Shown: positions 42,584-52,214 of the stretch, in pieces | Position numbering within the stretch: the stretch's first letter is position 1 | Layout of the letters: each line of letters starts with the position of its first letter | NCBI GenBank assembly: GCA_964486935.1 | Contig: CAZAPG010000031.1 | Coordinates: 16,842 to 80,841 of the forward strand | DNA length: 64,000 nucleotides | DNA from: CAZAPG01 sp964486935 | GTDB lineage: Bacteria; Chloroflexota; Anaerolineae; 4572-78; J111 | Direction of reading: 5' to 3' | The notes under the pieces: generated by a model | What the model was told of the DNA's origin: nothing | Database searches by the model: none | What the model saw: only the letters and a program-made list of their open reading frames with translations | Made by a program: the position numbers and the translations under genes

Positions 42584-43462
42584 ATGCCACTGGTAACTTC
42601 AAAAGAGATTCTGGCAGATGCCCGGCGAAGAAAATACGGGATTCCCAGCCTGTTGGCCGGTAATCTTGAAATGGTAGTAGCCCAGGTCAAGGCCGCCGAA
42701 ACGTGTCGCGCCCCGCTGATTCTGGCTTTTAACCAGGCCGTAACCCCGCAAATTCCGCTGGAGATGGGCGTAATTATGATGGTTGAGGCGGCTAAAAGGG
42801 CCGCCGTGCCGGTTGCCACCATTTTGGACCACGGGCGGGGCCTTGAAGACGTTGCGCAAGCCATTCACTATGGTTCGTCATCGGTAATGTTTGACGGTTC
42901 GTTGCTGTCTTATGAAGAAAATGTCAGGCAAACCACAGAAATTGTGCGGATAGCGCACGCGGTGGGTGTTTGCGTAGAGGCAGAACTTGGCAGCGTTGGC
43001 GGCTCGGCGGTGGAGGTTGGGGTTAGCAATTATGAAGGGGCCGCAGAAGGCGACGGCAATTTTACCGACCCCGACATGGCGGTAGATTTTGTCAACAGAA
43101 CCGGCATCGACGTGCTGGCCATCTCGTTTGGCAACGCTCATGGCGTGTACGCTGGCAAACCCTGCCTTGACCTGAACCTGGTGCGCCGGATCCATGCCCT
43201 GGTTGATATCCCCCTGGTCATGCACGGCGCATCGGGCCTGCCCGAAAGTGATTACCCCGGTATAGTTGCCAGCGGCATCAGCAAGGTTTGCTATTACACC
43301 GCAATGGGGCTTGGAGCCGCTAACGATATCAAAAATATGCTGACCGGCGCCGATGAACGGACCATTGTCTATCACCATATTATTTCAAGGGCGATAGATT
43401 ATTTTTACAAAGATACCAAAAGATTGTTGGACCTGCTGGGTTGCTCAGGCGCAATAAATTAG
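42584..43462 (+). CDS. Class II ketose-bisphosphate aldolase (GatY/KbaY/Fba-like)
   Basis: A 292-residue zinc aldolase. Zinc ligands are seen in ILDHGRG, FGNAHGVY and VMHGASGLP, with EAELGSVGG between them. Compared with GatY, the catalytic Asp position reads DHGRGLED. It would cleave a phosphoketose to DHAP and an aldehyde. Together with the class I enzyme just upstream it suggests two different substrates or stereoisomers. Confidence 0.92.
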   Translation: MPLVTSKEILADARRRKYGIPSLLAGNLEMVVAQVKAAETCRAPLILAFNQAVTPQIPLEMGVIMMVEAAKRAAVPVATILDHGRGLEDVAQAIHYGSSSVMFDGSLLSYEENVRQTTEIVRIAHAVGVCVEAELGSVGGSAVEVGVSNYEGAAEGDGNFTDPDMAVDFVNRTGIDVLAISFGNAHGVYAGKPCLDLNLVRRIHALVDIPLVMHGASGLPESDYPGIVASGISKVCYYTAMGLGAANDIKNMLTGADERTIVYHHIISRAIDYFYKDTKRLLDLLGCSGAIN

Positions 43463-43626
43463 ATAGATCAACCTGATGACTCTCAATTCCACCAACGACA
43501 TCCACCCAAAATGTACCATTGGGGGCGGCCATCAGCAGTCGTCCCCATTTTTTAAGCGTTGTTGATGCCACAGGCCTAGTCAGGTCCAATGCAAACCTAC
43601 AGCCACAGGTGAAAAAGGAGAGGATT

Positions 43627-44679
43627 GTGAAATCAGCATTTTTAGTAGGCCCCCAAACTATTGAAATTAGAGATGTCCCCGACCCGGTTGCTCCCGATGA
43701 TGGGCTGATACTAAAAAGCGAAGCCTGCGGCGTTTGCGGCTCTGACCTGCGGCGCTGGCGCGACGGCCCACCTCAGGGCGTTGCCGGGCTGGTGCAGGGC
43801 CACGAGCTGGCCGGCACGGTGGTGGAGGTCGGCCAAAACGTCAGGGATTATGCCGTGGGCGACCGGCTGGCAATTGCCCCCGATATTCACTGCGGCAAAT
43901 GCTACTACTGCCAGCGCGGCCTGTACAACCTGTGCAACAATCTGCGGCTGGTGGGCATCACGCCCGGCATCAACGGCGGCTTTGCCGAAAAGGTGGCGCT
44001 GACCGGCGAAATTCTGACAAACGGCATCGTTCACCCGATGCCCGCCGGCCTGTCGTTTGGCGAGGGGGCGCTGGCCGAAACGCTGTCATCGGTGCTGGCC
44101 TGTCATCACAAAGCCGGCACCAGCCTGAATGACACGGTGGCGATTATGGGGGCCGGACCCATCGGCTGTTTGCACGTGTCGGTCTCAAAGGCGCGAGGGG
44201 CGCGCACCATCATCTCCGAACCCAGCGAGACCCGCCGCGAAACGGCCAATCGCTTTGACCCGGATGTGGTTGTTGACCCTTTCAATGAAGATTTGAAAGC
44301 CATCGTTCGGGATATGACCGGCGGCGTGGGCGCCGATATTGTGATTTGCGCCAATCCCATCGCCGCCACCCAAACTCAGGCCGTTGAAATTGTGCGCAAA
44401 GCCGGGCGAGTGGTGCTGTTTGGCGGGCTGTCCAAAGCAAACCCAATGACCACGCTGGATGGCAACCTCATTCACTACGGCGAAATTGAGCTGGTCGGCG
44501 CATTTTCCTATCACCCCACCTTTCACCAAGAGGCCCTCAAACTTCTCAGCCGCAAAATCATCCCCGCCGATTTGATGATTACCCACACCTTCCCGCTGGA
44601 TAGAATAAGCGAGGCCTTTGAAATCTCCAACGCCGGCGAGAGCCTGAAAGCGATTGTTACGCCGCAAAAGGAGCGGTGA
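43627..44679 (+). CDS. Zinc-dependent alcohol/polyol dehydrogenase (3 of 5)
   Basis: A 350-residue MDR dehydrogenase starting at a GTG preceded by AAGGAGAGG; the frame is open further upstream to 43519, but that part does not look like this family. CGVCGSDLRRW, GHELAG and CGKCYYCQRGLYNLC supply catalytic and structural zinc ligands; IMGAGPIGCLHV binds NAD. It is similar to the gene at 26219 (both read ...PMTTLDGNLIHY / KPGVDMNIVHYNALHL-like near residue 280), suggesting a paralogous pair. Confidence 0.92.
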   Translation: MKSAFLVGPQTIEIRDVPDPVAPDDGLILKSEACGVCGSDLRRWRDGPPQGVAGLVQGHELAGTVVEVGQNVRDYAVGDRLAIAPDIHCGKCYYCQRGLYNLCNNLRLVGITPGINGGFAEKVALTGEILTNGIVHPMPAGLSFGEGALAETLSSVLACHHKAGTSLNDTVAIMGAGPIGCLHVSVSKARGARTIISEPSETRRETANRFDPDVVVDPFNEDLKAIVRDMTGGVGADIVICANPIAATQTQAVEIVRKAGRVVLFGGLSKANPMTTLDGNLIHYGEIELVGAFSYHPTFHQEALKLLSRKIIPADLMITHTFPLDRISEAFEISNAGESLKAIVTPQKER

Positions 44680-44825
44680 TGAAAACCGGTACAGCTTGAG
44701 CCGAGATGCTTTCCGTATGGCGCGTAGTGCGTATTGCGTAGTGCCGCACCACGCAGCCTGGTTGCAAATGCGTGGCGGACGGCCCAGGGTGGACGGGATA
44801 GACCTACTTTCAAAGGAACATTACA

Positions 44826-46331
44826 ATGTCACTCATCGGCTTGGATATCGGGACAACCGGCTGCAAAGCGATTGTATTTGCTGAAGATGGAACTATTTTG
44901 GGCCGGGCTGCCCGCGAGTATGCCATCCTCACCCCGCAGCCCGCCTGGGCCGAGCAGGACGCTGAAAACGTCTGGAAGCTGGCAATGGCCTCGCTGGGTG
45001 AAGCCGTGGCCGGGGTCAAAAACGACCCGCCGCTGGCGCTGGCCCTATCCTGCCAGGGCGAGGCCGTGATTCCGGTAGATAAAGACGGCAACGCCCTGCG
45101 CCCGGCGATTCTGGGGATGGACACCCGCACCGGCGCGGAAGCCGGCTGGCTGGCCCGCCAGTTTGGCGCGGAAAATCTCTTCAACCGCACCGGCATGCCG
45201 GTCAACACCGTCAACACCCTGCCCAAACTGCTGTGGCTGCAGCGCCACGAACCGGAGTTGTGGCAGTCGGCCCACCAGTTTTTGCTGTACGAGGACTTTT
45301 TTCTGCGACGCCTCAGCGGGCAGGCCGCCATCAGCCATTGCCTGGCCTCGCGCACCCAAATGTACGATTTGACCGCCGGGCAGTGGGCCGCCGACCTGCT
45401 GGCCGGGTGCAACATCGAACCGGAACGCCTCGCCCCCCTGGCCCCTGCAGCCGGCGTTGTTGGCAAACTGCGCCCGGCGTTGGCCGACCAACTGGGCCTG
45501 AGCCGCGATTTGCTGCTGGCCGGCGGCGGACACGACCAGGCTTGCGCGGCGCTGGGCAGCGGCGTCATCCAAAACGGGCTGGCGATGGTCTCCACCGGCA
45601 CCGCCGAAGTGGTAGAAGTGGCGATGGATACGCCCGCGCTGGACAAAGCCTTGCGCGAAGGCGACATTTCGGTGTACCGGCACGTAGTGCCCGGCCTCTA
45701 CCTGGCGATGACCCTCAACCACAGCGGCGGCCTGTCGCTGCGCTGGTATCGGGACACGCTGGGCAAATGGGAGGTTGCTCAGGCCGGTCAAACCGGGCAG
45801 GATGCCTATGACTTGCTGCTGGCCGAGGCTCCACCCGGCCCCACCCGCCTGCTCTTTTTGCCCCACTTTTCCGGCAGCGGCACGCCCCGGTGGGATAACG
45901 CCTCCAAAGGCGCTGTGTTGGGCCTGACCTTTGCCGCCGACCAGCCCACCCTTGCCAAGGCGCTGCTGGAAGGGCTGACCTTTGAGCTGCGCAATAATCT
46001 TGACCTTTTACAAGCGGTGGGCGTCGCCATCAATGAACTGCACGCGGTGGGCGGCGGCGCAAAAAGCGAGGTGTGGCTGCAACTCAAGGCCGACATTTGC
46101 CAGATACCGTTGCGCGTCCCGCAAGTCACCGAGGCCGCCTGCCTGGGCGCGGCCCTGCTGGCCGGGGTGTCCGCCGGCGTATTCCCCAACTTCGCGGCGG
46201 CTGTCTTGCAAACGGTTCATTTCGACCGGCGCATCGAGCCGCAAGCCAAAAATGTGGCGGCCTACAACGAGCGCTACCAACTCTACCGGCAGGTGTATCC
46301 CACCTTAATTGAACTTCAGCGTCAATTGTGA
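44826..46331 (+). CDS. FGGY-family carbohydrate kinase, xylulokinase-like (2 of 2)
   Basis: A 501-residue kinase. The phosphate loop GLDIGTTGCKAIVF, the catalytic Asp in LAGGGHDQACAALGSG, the TGTAEVV loop and the AVGGGAKSEVWLQLKADI ATP-site motif are intact. It is closer to xylulokinase than the first FGGY kinase, but the substrate is open. The 146 bp upstream contain only GCGTAGTGCGTA-type degenerate repeats. AAAGGA lies before the start. Confidence 0.92.
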   Translation: MSLIGLDIGTTGCKAIVFAEDGTILGRAAREYAILTPQPAWAEQDAENVWKLAMASLGEAVAGVKNDPPLALALSCQGEAVIPVDKDGNALRPAILGMDTRTGAEAGWLARQFGAENLFNRTGMPVNTVNTLPKLLWLQRHEPELWQSAHQFLLYEDFFLRRLSGQAAISHCLASRTQMYDLTAGQWAADLLAGCNIEPERLAPLAPAAGVVGKLRPALADQLGLSRDLLLAGGGHDQACAALGSGVIQNGLAMVSTGTAEVVEVAMDTPALDKALREGDISVYRHVVPGLYLAMTLNHSGGLSLRWYRDTLGKWEVAQAGQTGQDAYDLLLAEAPPGPTRLLFLPHFSGSGTPRWDNASKGAVLGLTFAADQPTLAKALLEGLTFELRNNLDLLQAVGVAINELHAVGGGAKSEVWLQLKADICQIPLRVPQVTEAACLGAALLAGVSAGVFPNFAAAVLQTVHFDRRIEPQAKNVAAYNERYQLYRQVYPTLIELQRQL

Positions 46332-46361
46332 GGGTTGTTAAACTCATTTGATTTGTAGAAT

Positions 46362-46410
46362 TTGACAAAAGTAATCGCCAGTATTATCATATTGGTATGA
46401 GGTATGACCA
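46362..46410 (+). promoter_or_regulatory. Island promoter 2 with GntR-type operator
   Basis: TTGACA (46362-46367), 17-bp spacer, TATCAT (46385-46390), then TTGGTATGAGGTATGACCA (46392-46410). It is the same 19-mer as at 27318-27336 and again sits at the expected start point. Confidence 0.82.
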
Positions 46411-46527
46411 CTTACCAAAAAATACCCAATTGTCTCCTGACTCACTTTTAGGTAATTCGCCCCATCCAACCCACCGCTCGTTTAGTTGTTCTCTTACCAA
46501 CCAACAACAATAGAGGGGATTGTGGCA

Positions 46528-48495
46528 ATGAAGCTACCAAAAAATGTGCAATTTTACGGAAAAGATGAACCGCTGCCCGAACAAATGGAACTTCGGGCCG
46601 GTCCCTTATCATTAATTTATGAAGGCGGCGACCTGCGCTATATCCGGTTGGGCCAGCACGAAATTCTGCGCCGGGTTTATGTAGCGATTAGAGACCACAA
46701 TTGGGGCACGATTACGCCGCTCCTTTCCAATGCGCACATGGAGATTGGCGCAGACTCATTTCGCATCAGTTATGATGCGCAGAACCGGCAGGGTAATATC
46801 GACTTTTTTTGGCGTGGCGTCATTACGGGTGAGGCTGATGGTACTATAAAATTTATTATGGATGGCCAGGCCCGCTCAACCTTTCGGCGGAACCGTATTG
46901 GGTTTTGTATTCTGCACCCGATGGAGTGCGCCGGGGTTGCCTGTCAAATTGAGCATGTAGACGGAACCGTTGAGCAAACTGCCTTTCCGCAATATATTGG
47001 GCCGCAGTTGGTGGTTGATGGCATCATCAAACCTGTCCACCCCTTTGCGGAGATGCGGGCAATGACCTACCAGGTGTCGTCCGGTTTGCAAGCCGAAATT
47101 CGTTTTGAAGGCGAAACGTTTGAAATGGAAGACCAGCGCAACTGGACCGACGCCTCGTTCAAAACCTACGGCACGCCGCTGCGCCTGCCTTTTCCGGTAG
47201 AGGTGAAAACCGGAACAAAGATTTCGCAATCTGTAATATTGACGCTCAAAGGCAAAATAGCCGGTGCTTCGCTTGCCGGGGTTGATGATGAACCACTCAC
47301 CTTCGCGGTGGCAGACTCACCGGTGCGGCCACTACCAAAAATAGGTCTGGGCGTAGCCAGTCACGACCAGCCGCTAACTCAAAAAGAGATGGCGCGACTG
47401 GCCGCGCTCAACCTGTCGCACCTGCGTCTCGACCTGTCTCTGTTGGAGCCGGGTTACGGGGCCAAACTGCGTCAGGCTGCCGCCGAAGCCAGGGAACTGG
47501 GCGTCAAATTGGAAATCGCCCTGTTCCTGTCTGATGCCGCCGAAGATGAGTTAAAAGCGCTGGTTGGGCTGCTGCGGCAGGTTGACCCGCCGGTCTGGGC
47601 CTGGCTCATTTTCCACCACGCCGAGACATCCACCCCGGCCAGGTGGGTCGAGTTGGCCCGCACGCACCTGCAAAAATATGATTCCGCCGCTGTCATCGGC
47701 TCCGGCACCAACGTCTTCTTCACCGAGTTAAACCGCACCCGACCCCCCATCCAGGCGATGGACCTGGTGTGCTACTCGCTCAACCCGCAGGTTCACGCCT
47801 TCGATAACCTGTCGCTGGTGGAAACGCTGGCCGCGCAGGCCGTGACCGTAGACAGCGCCCGCCAATTCTGCGGCAACCTGCCCATCGCGGTGACGCCCAT
47901 CACGCTCAAAATGCGCTTTAACCCCAACGCCACCGGCCCCGAACCGCAGCCGGAACCCGGCCAGTTGCCGCCGCAGGTCGATGAACGCCAAATGTCGTTG
48001 TTTGGCGCGGGCTGGACGGCGGGGAGTCTGAAGTATTTGGCTGAAAGCGACACCCACAGCCTGACTTATTACGAAACCACCGGCTGGCGCGGGGTGATGG
48101 AAACCGAAGCCGGTTCGCCGCTGCCGGACAGGTTTCGCTCATTCCCCGGCGGCGTTTACCCCCTCTACCACGTGCTGGCCGATGTGGGCGAGTTTGCCGG
48201 CGGACAGGTTGTTGCAACGGCCTCATCCCAACCGCTGCAAGTCAATGGTCTGGCCATCCGCAAAAACGGCCAAACGCGAGTCATTCTGGTCAATCTCAGC
48301 GCGGAGCCGCAGCGTGTGCCGGTAGCCGGGTTGGCCAAGCGGGTCATGGTCCGGGTGATGGATGAGACCAACGTGGAAGCGGCGATGCAGTCGCCCGAGG
48401 AATTTAGAAATCAGCCCGGCGTAGCGCAGCATCCCGTAGATGGAGTCCTGGAATTGAACCTGCTGCCCTATGCCGTGGCGCGGATTGATGGTTGA
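46528..48495 (+). CDS. D-apionate lactonase-like protein (ApnL family)
   Basis: A protein of about 655 residues without signal peptide. Three parts are visible: an N-terminal beta-rich part (RAGPLSLIYEGGDLRYIRLG, VYVAIRDHNWGTITP, FRRNRIGFCILHP, FEMEDQRNWTDASFKTYG), a central TIM-barrel-like part (LGVASHDQPLTQKEMARLAAL, LSHLRLDLSLLEPG), and a C-terminal beta domain (VVATASSQPLQVNGLAIRKN). The N-terminal block is how I remember the ApnL family, which opens D-apionolactone to D-apionate. This is recognition from memory, not a search. ATG 46528 fits GAGGGG better than GTG 46522. Confidence 0.6.
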   Translation: MKLPKNVQFYGKDEPLPEQMELRAGPLSLIYEGGDLRYIRLGQHEILRRVYVAIRDHNWGTITPLLSNAHMEIGADSFRISYDAQNRQGNIDFFWRGVITGEADGTIKFIMDGQARSTFRRNRIGFCILHPMECAGVACQIEHVDGTVEQTAFPQYIGPQLVVDGIIKPVHPFAEMRAMTYQVSSGLQAEIRFEGETFEMEDQRNWTDASFKTYGTPLRLPFPVEVKTGTKISQSVILTLKGKIAGASLAGVDDEPLTFAVADSPVRPLPKIGLGVASHDQPLTQKEMARLAALNLSHLRLDLSLLEPGYGAKLRQAAAEARELGVKLEIALFLSDAAEDELKALVGLLRQVDPPVWAWLIFHHAETSTPARWVELARTHLQKYDSAAVIGSGTNVFFTELNRTRPPIQAMDLVCYSLNPQVHAFDNLSLVETLAAQAVTVDSARQFCGNLPIAVTPITLKMRFNPNATGPEPQPEPGQLPPQVDERQMSLFGAGWTAGSLKYLAESDTHSLTYYETTGWRGVMETEAGSPLPDRFRSFPGGVYPLYHVLADVGEFAGGQVVATASSQPLQVNGLAIRKNGQTRVILVNLSAEPQRVPVAGLAKRVMVRVMDETNVEAAMQSPEEFRNQPGVAQHPVDGVLELNLLPYAVARIDG

Positions 48496-48610
48496 AAAAT
48501 GACGAAGGACGAATGACCAATGACGAAAGTTTATACCGAGATTCATCATTCGTCTGCGGTGGAAAAGTGTCAATCTAACTTGCACCATACCGAAAAACAC
48601 GAGATAAACA

Positions 48611-49654
48611 ATGGCAAGCTATATCACCTCCGCACCTTCAAAAATTATTCTGTGCGGCGACCATGGCGTCAACCGCCAGCAGCCGGCCCTGGCGACGGCG
48701 GTAGATATGCGCACCTTTTGCCGCATCACCACCCGCGCTGACCAGGATTACAGCTTTTGCTCCGGCAACCGGTTTGAGCAATGCAGCCGGGAGCGCCTGT
48801 TTCAATTCAAAGCCGAAGTAGACGCCCTGCGAGAAGCGCAGGCCCTGGATGAAATCAGGGAACGGGCCAGAGATTTTTTTGCGCCGACCCGCTACGTGCT
48901 GGCCTACGTGGTGGCGCAGGTTGGCGGGCCGGGCCTGAACGTGGAGTGGCGCTCGTCGGTGCCGGTCAGTTCCGGGCTTGGCTCCGGGGCGGCGGCTTCA
49001 ACCTCGCTGGCGCTGGGCGCGTTTCGGGCCGCCGGCCACAACCCAACGCCGGATGAACTGGTCGCCGTAGCCTGGCAGGGCGACATCATTGCTCACGGCG
49101 GCGTTGCCTCCAGCCTGGATAGCAGCACCATCGTCTGGGGCGGGCTTATCCGCTACACCGTCAAAGATGGCGCGGAGGCGCTGCCGATTTTCGCTGCGCT
49201 GCCGCTGGTTGTCGGCAACACCTTTGTAAAGGACAGAAGCACCGCCAAACTCAACACCCGCGTGCGCAAATGGCTGGAGGAGCATCCGGCCAAAATGCAC
49301 CTGTTTGGGGATATGGGCTATCTGGTGCGGCAAATCATCATCGCTCTGGAACATGGCGACATGCCCACCCTGGGCCATTTGTTTAACCTGCACCAGTTGA
49401 TTCAGGACAAAATCGGCACTTCGGCCCCGGAAAACGAGCAACTGATTGAAGCCGCCATCGACGCCGGGGCGCTGGGGGCCAAAATTTCCGGCGCGGGCGG
49501 CGGCGGCATCATTATCGCGCTGGCGGAACCGGCCCGGCAGCAGGCCGTCGCCGCCGCCATCGACGCTGCCGGCGGCCACAGCTTCATCGTCACCACCGGC
49601 GCGGCCGGCGCCCGCGTCGAGCCGGAGGCGGGTTGGGAGGAGAGGCTGAAATAG
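48611..49654 (+). CDS. GHMP-family kinase, mevalonate kinase-like
   Basis: A 347-residue small-molecule kinase. SAPSKIILCGDHGVNRQQPALATAV at the start, the ATP loop SSVPVSSGLGSGAAASTSLALGAF and GAKISGAGGGGIIIAL near the C-terminus are the three GHMP motifs. Sequence is closest to mevalonate kinases, but the setting among sugar genes allows a sugar kinase. The start has only a weak ribosome-binding site. Confidence 0.85.
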   Translation: MASYITSAPSKIILCGDHGVNRQQPALATAVDMRTFCRITTRADQDYSFCSGNRFEQCSRERLFQFKAEVDALREAQALDEIRERARDFFAPTRYVLAYVVAQVGGPGLNVEWRSSVPVSSGLGSGAAASTSLALGAFRAAGHNPTPDELVAVAWQGDIIAHGGVASSLDSSTIVWGGLIRYTVKDGAEALPIFAALPLVVGNTFVKDRSTAKLNTRVRKWLEEHPAKMHLFGDMGYLVRQIIIALEHGDMPTLGHLFNLHQLIQDKIGTSAPENEQLIEAAIDAGALGAKISGAGGGGIIIALAEPARQQAVAAAIDAAGGHSFIVTTGAAGARVEPEAGWEERLK

Positions 49655-49762
49655 GCAGTCTACACAAAATTTTACCTGCCTGGAGTAAAGCGGGGCGTAG
49701 TGCGTACTACGTACCACGTTTTCTTAGCGCATACAAGCTATTTAGCTCAAAGGAAGCGAATA

Positions 49763-50425
49763 ATGCAAAACACAATTACTATCCCCACGGGTCGCATTGT
49801 GGATTTGACCCACAAGCTGCATCCCTACAAAGAACAATACACCCTTGAAGTAGCCCAGCGCGGCAAGCGCCAGGGGCCGGAGGGTGATATTATGAGCGTC
49901 GTTTACCTGTGGTCGCACGTGGGCACGCACGTTGAAGCGCCGCTCCATTTTTTAACCGAGGGCGGCGATACCTCCAGCCTGACCATCGAACAACTGATGG
50001 GGCCGGCCATTGTGCTGGACTTTCGGGCCAAAGGCGTCAACGAGCCGATTACGCTTGAAGAGATACAGGCGGCGGGCGATATTCAACCGGGCGACCGGGT
50101 GCTGATTATGACCGGGCGGCACACCCAATACCGCACCCCTCAATCGCACGAGCGGCCCTACATTACCGAGGAGGCCGTGCGCTGGTTGGTGGAAGAGCGC
50201 AAAATCAACTGTCTGGGCACCGACAGCTCCGGTTTTGAGGTGCGGGGCGTCAGCCATCACCCCAATCACCGGCTGGCGATGAACGCCGGCCTGCCCATCA
50301 TCGAGTGTTTGACCAATCTGGTGGAGCTGCGGCGGCAGCGCGTCTTTTTGATTGCCCTGGCCTGGCCGGTGGTGGGGTTGGACGCCTGCCCGGTGCGGGC
50401 CATCGCCATTGAACCGGAGGAGTAA
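49763..50425 (+). CDS. Cyclase-family metal-dependent hydrolase (kynurenine formamidase-like)
   Basis: A 220-residue member of the KynB/cyclase family. The metal-binding signature is SHVGTHVEAPLHF, with RIVDLTHKLHP at the N-terminus and LGTDSSGFEV later. Family members hydrolyse amides, esters or lactones or act as isatin hydrolase-like enzymes. In this island a sugar lactone or ester is a reasonable substrate. AAGGAAG precedes ATG 49763; the open frame upstream to 49700 lies in degenerate repeat sequence. Two bases separate it from the next gene. Confidence 0.85.
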   Translation: MQNTITIPTGRIVDLTHKLHPYKEQYTLEVAQRGKRQGPEGDIMSVVYLWSHVGTHVEAPLHFLTEGGDTSSLTIEQLMGPAIVLDFRAKGVNEPITLEEIQAAGDIQPGDRVLIMTGRHTQYRTPQSHERPYITEEAVRWLVEERKINCLGTDSSGFEVRGVSHHPNHRLAMNAGLPIIECLTNLVELRRQRVFLIALAWPVVGLDACPVRAIAIEPEE

Positions 50426-50426
50426 G

Positions 50427-51113
50427 ATGGCTCGCAGTAGCGATGGGGTGCGTTTGGGCGCGGCTCTGTTCAACGGCGACCACGCCCGGCTGGCCGATGA
50501 AGTGGCCCGGCTGGAAGCGGCGGGGCTGGATTTCATCCATCTGGATGTGTTTGACGGCCACTTCGTTTCAGATTTGGGCTTTCCGCCGCGAACTATCGCC
50601 GCCCTGCGTCCCTTAACCAAATTGCCGTTTGAGGTGCACCTGGGCGCGGTGGACCCGATGCGCTTTGTGTTGCCCCTGGCCGAGGCCGGAACCGATTTAA
50701 TCATCTTTCATCTCGAAAGCGTGGCGATGCTCTACGAAGCCATTTTCAAGCTCCGGCAGCATCAGGTCAAGGTGGGGTTGGCTGTTACCTTGGGCGCGCC
50801 GCTGGCTGCGCTGGAGCCGGTTATCACCCTGATTGACGCCACGCTGCTGCTCTCTCGCGTTACCGGTGAGGGTACGCAGGGAGCCTCGTTTGACCCGCTG
50901 GTGTTGCCGCGGGTCAAACGCCTGCGGGAGATGGTTGACGCCGCCAGCGCCTCGGTGGATATTCAGGTGGCCGGCGGGGTGAAACGCCAGCATATTCCCG
51001 ATTTGGTAGCCGCCGGAGCCACTACCCTGGCCGTGGGCGGTGGCATCTATCGCGTGCCGGATATGGCCCGGGAAGTAGCCGAGATGCGGAAACTGGCCGA
51101 AGCCAAAAAATGA
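50427..51113 (+). CDS. Ribulose-phosphate 3-epimerase-like protein
   Basis: A 228-residue TIM barrel of the Rpe family. It has LGAALFNGDHARL at the start (SIL-A-D in Rpe), HLDVFDGHFVSDLGFPP with a catalytic Asp and metal site, FEVHLGAVDPMRF, and VAGGVKRQHIPDLVAAGATTLAVGGGIY at the phosphate site. The HLM and MxVxPGxxGQ motifs of true Rpe are altered (VHLGAV, SRVTGEGTQGASF), so it may act on another ketose phosphate, as AlsE does. GGAGG precedes the ATG. Confidence 0.85.
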   Translation: MARSSDGVRLGAALFNGDHARLADEVARLEAAGLDFIHLDVFDGHFVSDLGFPPRTIAALRPLTKLPFEVHLGAVDPMRFVLPLAEAGTDLIIFHLESVAMLYEAIFKLRQHQVKVGLAVTLGAPLAALEPVITLIDATLLLSRVTGEGTQGASFDPLVLPRVKRLREMVDAASASVDIQVAGGVKRQHIPDLVAAGATTLAVGGGIYRVPDMAREVAEMRKLAEAKK

Positions 51114-51136
51114 CTTGAGAGCGCAAGGAGCAAGAA

Positions 51137-52180
51137 ATGACAACTGCGCAAACGCCCCTCAAATTTGGCGTTGTTGGCTGCGGCTTTTGGGCGCAGACCC
51201 AGCTTCACGCCTGGCGCATGATTGACGGCGTGCAACTGGTCGCTGCATGCGATATTGACCCGGCCAGGGCTGAACAGGCGGCCCGGCAATTTGGCGCGCC
51301 GCGCTTCTACACCGACGCCGCAGAGATGCTGGATAAAGAGTCGCTTGATTTTGTGGATATCGTCACCACGCCGCCCAGCCACCGGCAGTTGGTCGAGCTT
51401 GCCGCCCGGCGCAAAGTCAACCTCATCTGCCAAAAACCAATGGCCTGGACAATGGCAGAGGCCCAGGCAATGGTCGCGGCCTGCGCCGAAACGGGCGTAG
51501 TCTTTATGGTGCATGAAAACTGGCGCTGGCAGGCGCCCATCCGCCAGGTGAAGCGGCTACTCGACGAAGGCGTTGTGGGCCGGCCCTTTTTTGGCCGGGT
51601 CAGCTTTCGCTCAGATTTTGACCCCTTTGGCGGGCAGGCCTGGCTGCGAGAAACGCCGCGCTTCGTCGTCATCGAGTCTGGAATTCACCAGCTCGATACG
51701 GCCCGCTTTCTGTTTGGCGAGTTCGACGCGCTGTTCTGCCAGACCACGCGCATCAACCCCGCCATCAAGGGCGAGGATGTGGCCGCCATCATGCTGACCA
51801 GGGACGACCTGACCTGCCTGGTGGATTTGAGCTTCTCGACCCCCACCGAGCACCAGACCTTTCCCCAAACCTTTATCACCGTGGAAGGGCCAAAAGGGGT
51901 GCTCTCGCTGGGCGCGGATTATCGACTGACCCTCACCCGGCCCGGCTCGATGGAACTCCGCACCCTACCCGAACCGGAACACCCCTGGACCGAGCGCCCC
52001 TGGCACGTGATGCAGGATAGCGCTCTGAAAGTTCAGCAGCATTGGGTGAATTGCCTGCGCTCCGGCGCGCCCCCGGAAAGCACCGGCGAGGACAACCTGC
52101 GCACCCTGCAACTGGTCTTTGGGGCCTACGAGTCGGCAGAAAACCATACGGCCTATCATCTGGGCGTCGGCAATAAATGA
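51137..52180 (+). CDS. Gfo/Idh/MocA dehydrogenase, D-apiose-dehydrogenase-like (1 of 2)
   Basis: A 347-residue NAD(P)-dependent sugar dehydrogenase. Rossmann motif VVGCGFWAQTQLHAW, LDFVDIVTTPPSHRQLV, CQKPMAW (EKP replaced by QKP), MVHENWRWQAPIRQVK, and GIHQLDTARFLFGE. The GFWA and HEN-RWQ-PIR segments are what I remember of ApsD, which oxidises D-apiose to the lactone. A second, related enzyme is at 57169. AAGGAG precedes the ATG. Confidence 0.88.
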   Translation: MTTAQTPLKFGVVGCGFWAQTQLHAWRMIDGVQLVAACDIDPARAEQAARQFGAPRFYTDAAEMLDKESLDFVDIVTTPPSHRQLVELAARRKVNLICQKPMAWTMAEAQAMVAACAETGVVFMVHENWRWQAPIRQVKRLLDEGVVGRPFFGRVSFRSDFDPFGGQAWLRETPRFVVIESGIHQLDTARFLFGEFDALFCQTTRINPAIKGEDVAAIMLTRDDLTCLVDLSFSTPTEHQTFPQTFITVEGPKGVLSLGADYRLTLTRPGSMELRTLPEPEHPWTERPWHVMQDSALKVQQHWVNCLRSGAPPESTGEDNLRTLQLVFGAYESAENHTAYHLGVGNK

Positions 52181-52214
52181 GTGAAATAGAGTACGTCATG
52201 AAAGAAAGCCAACA

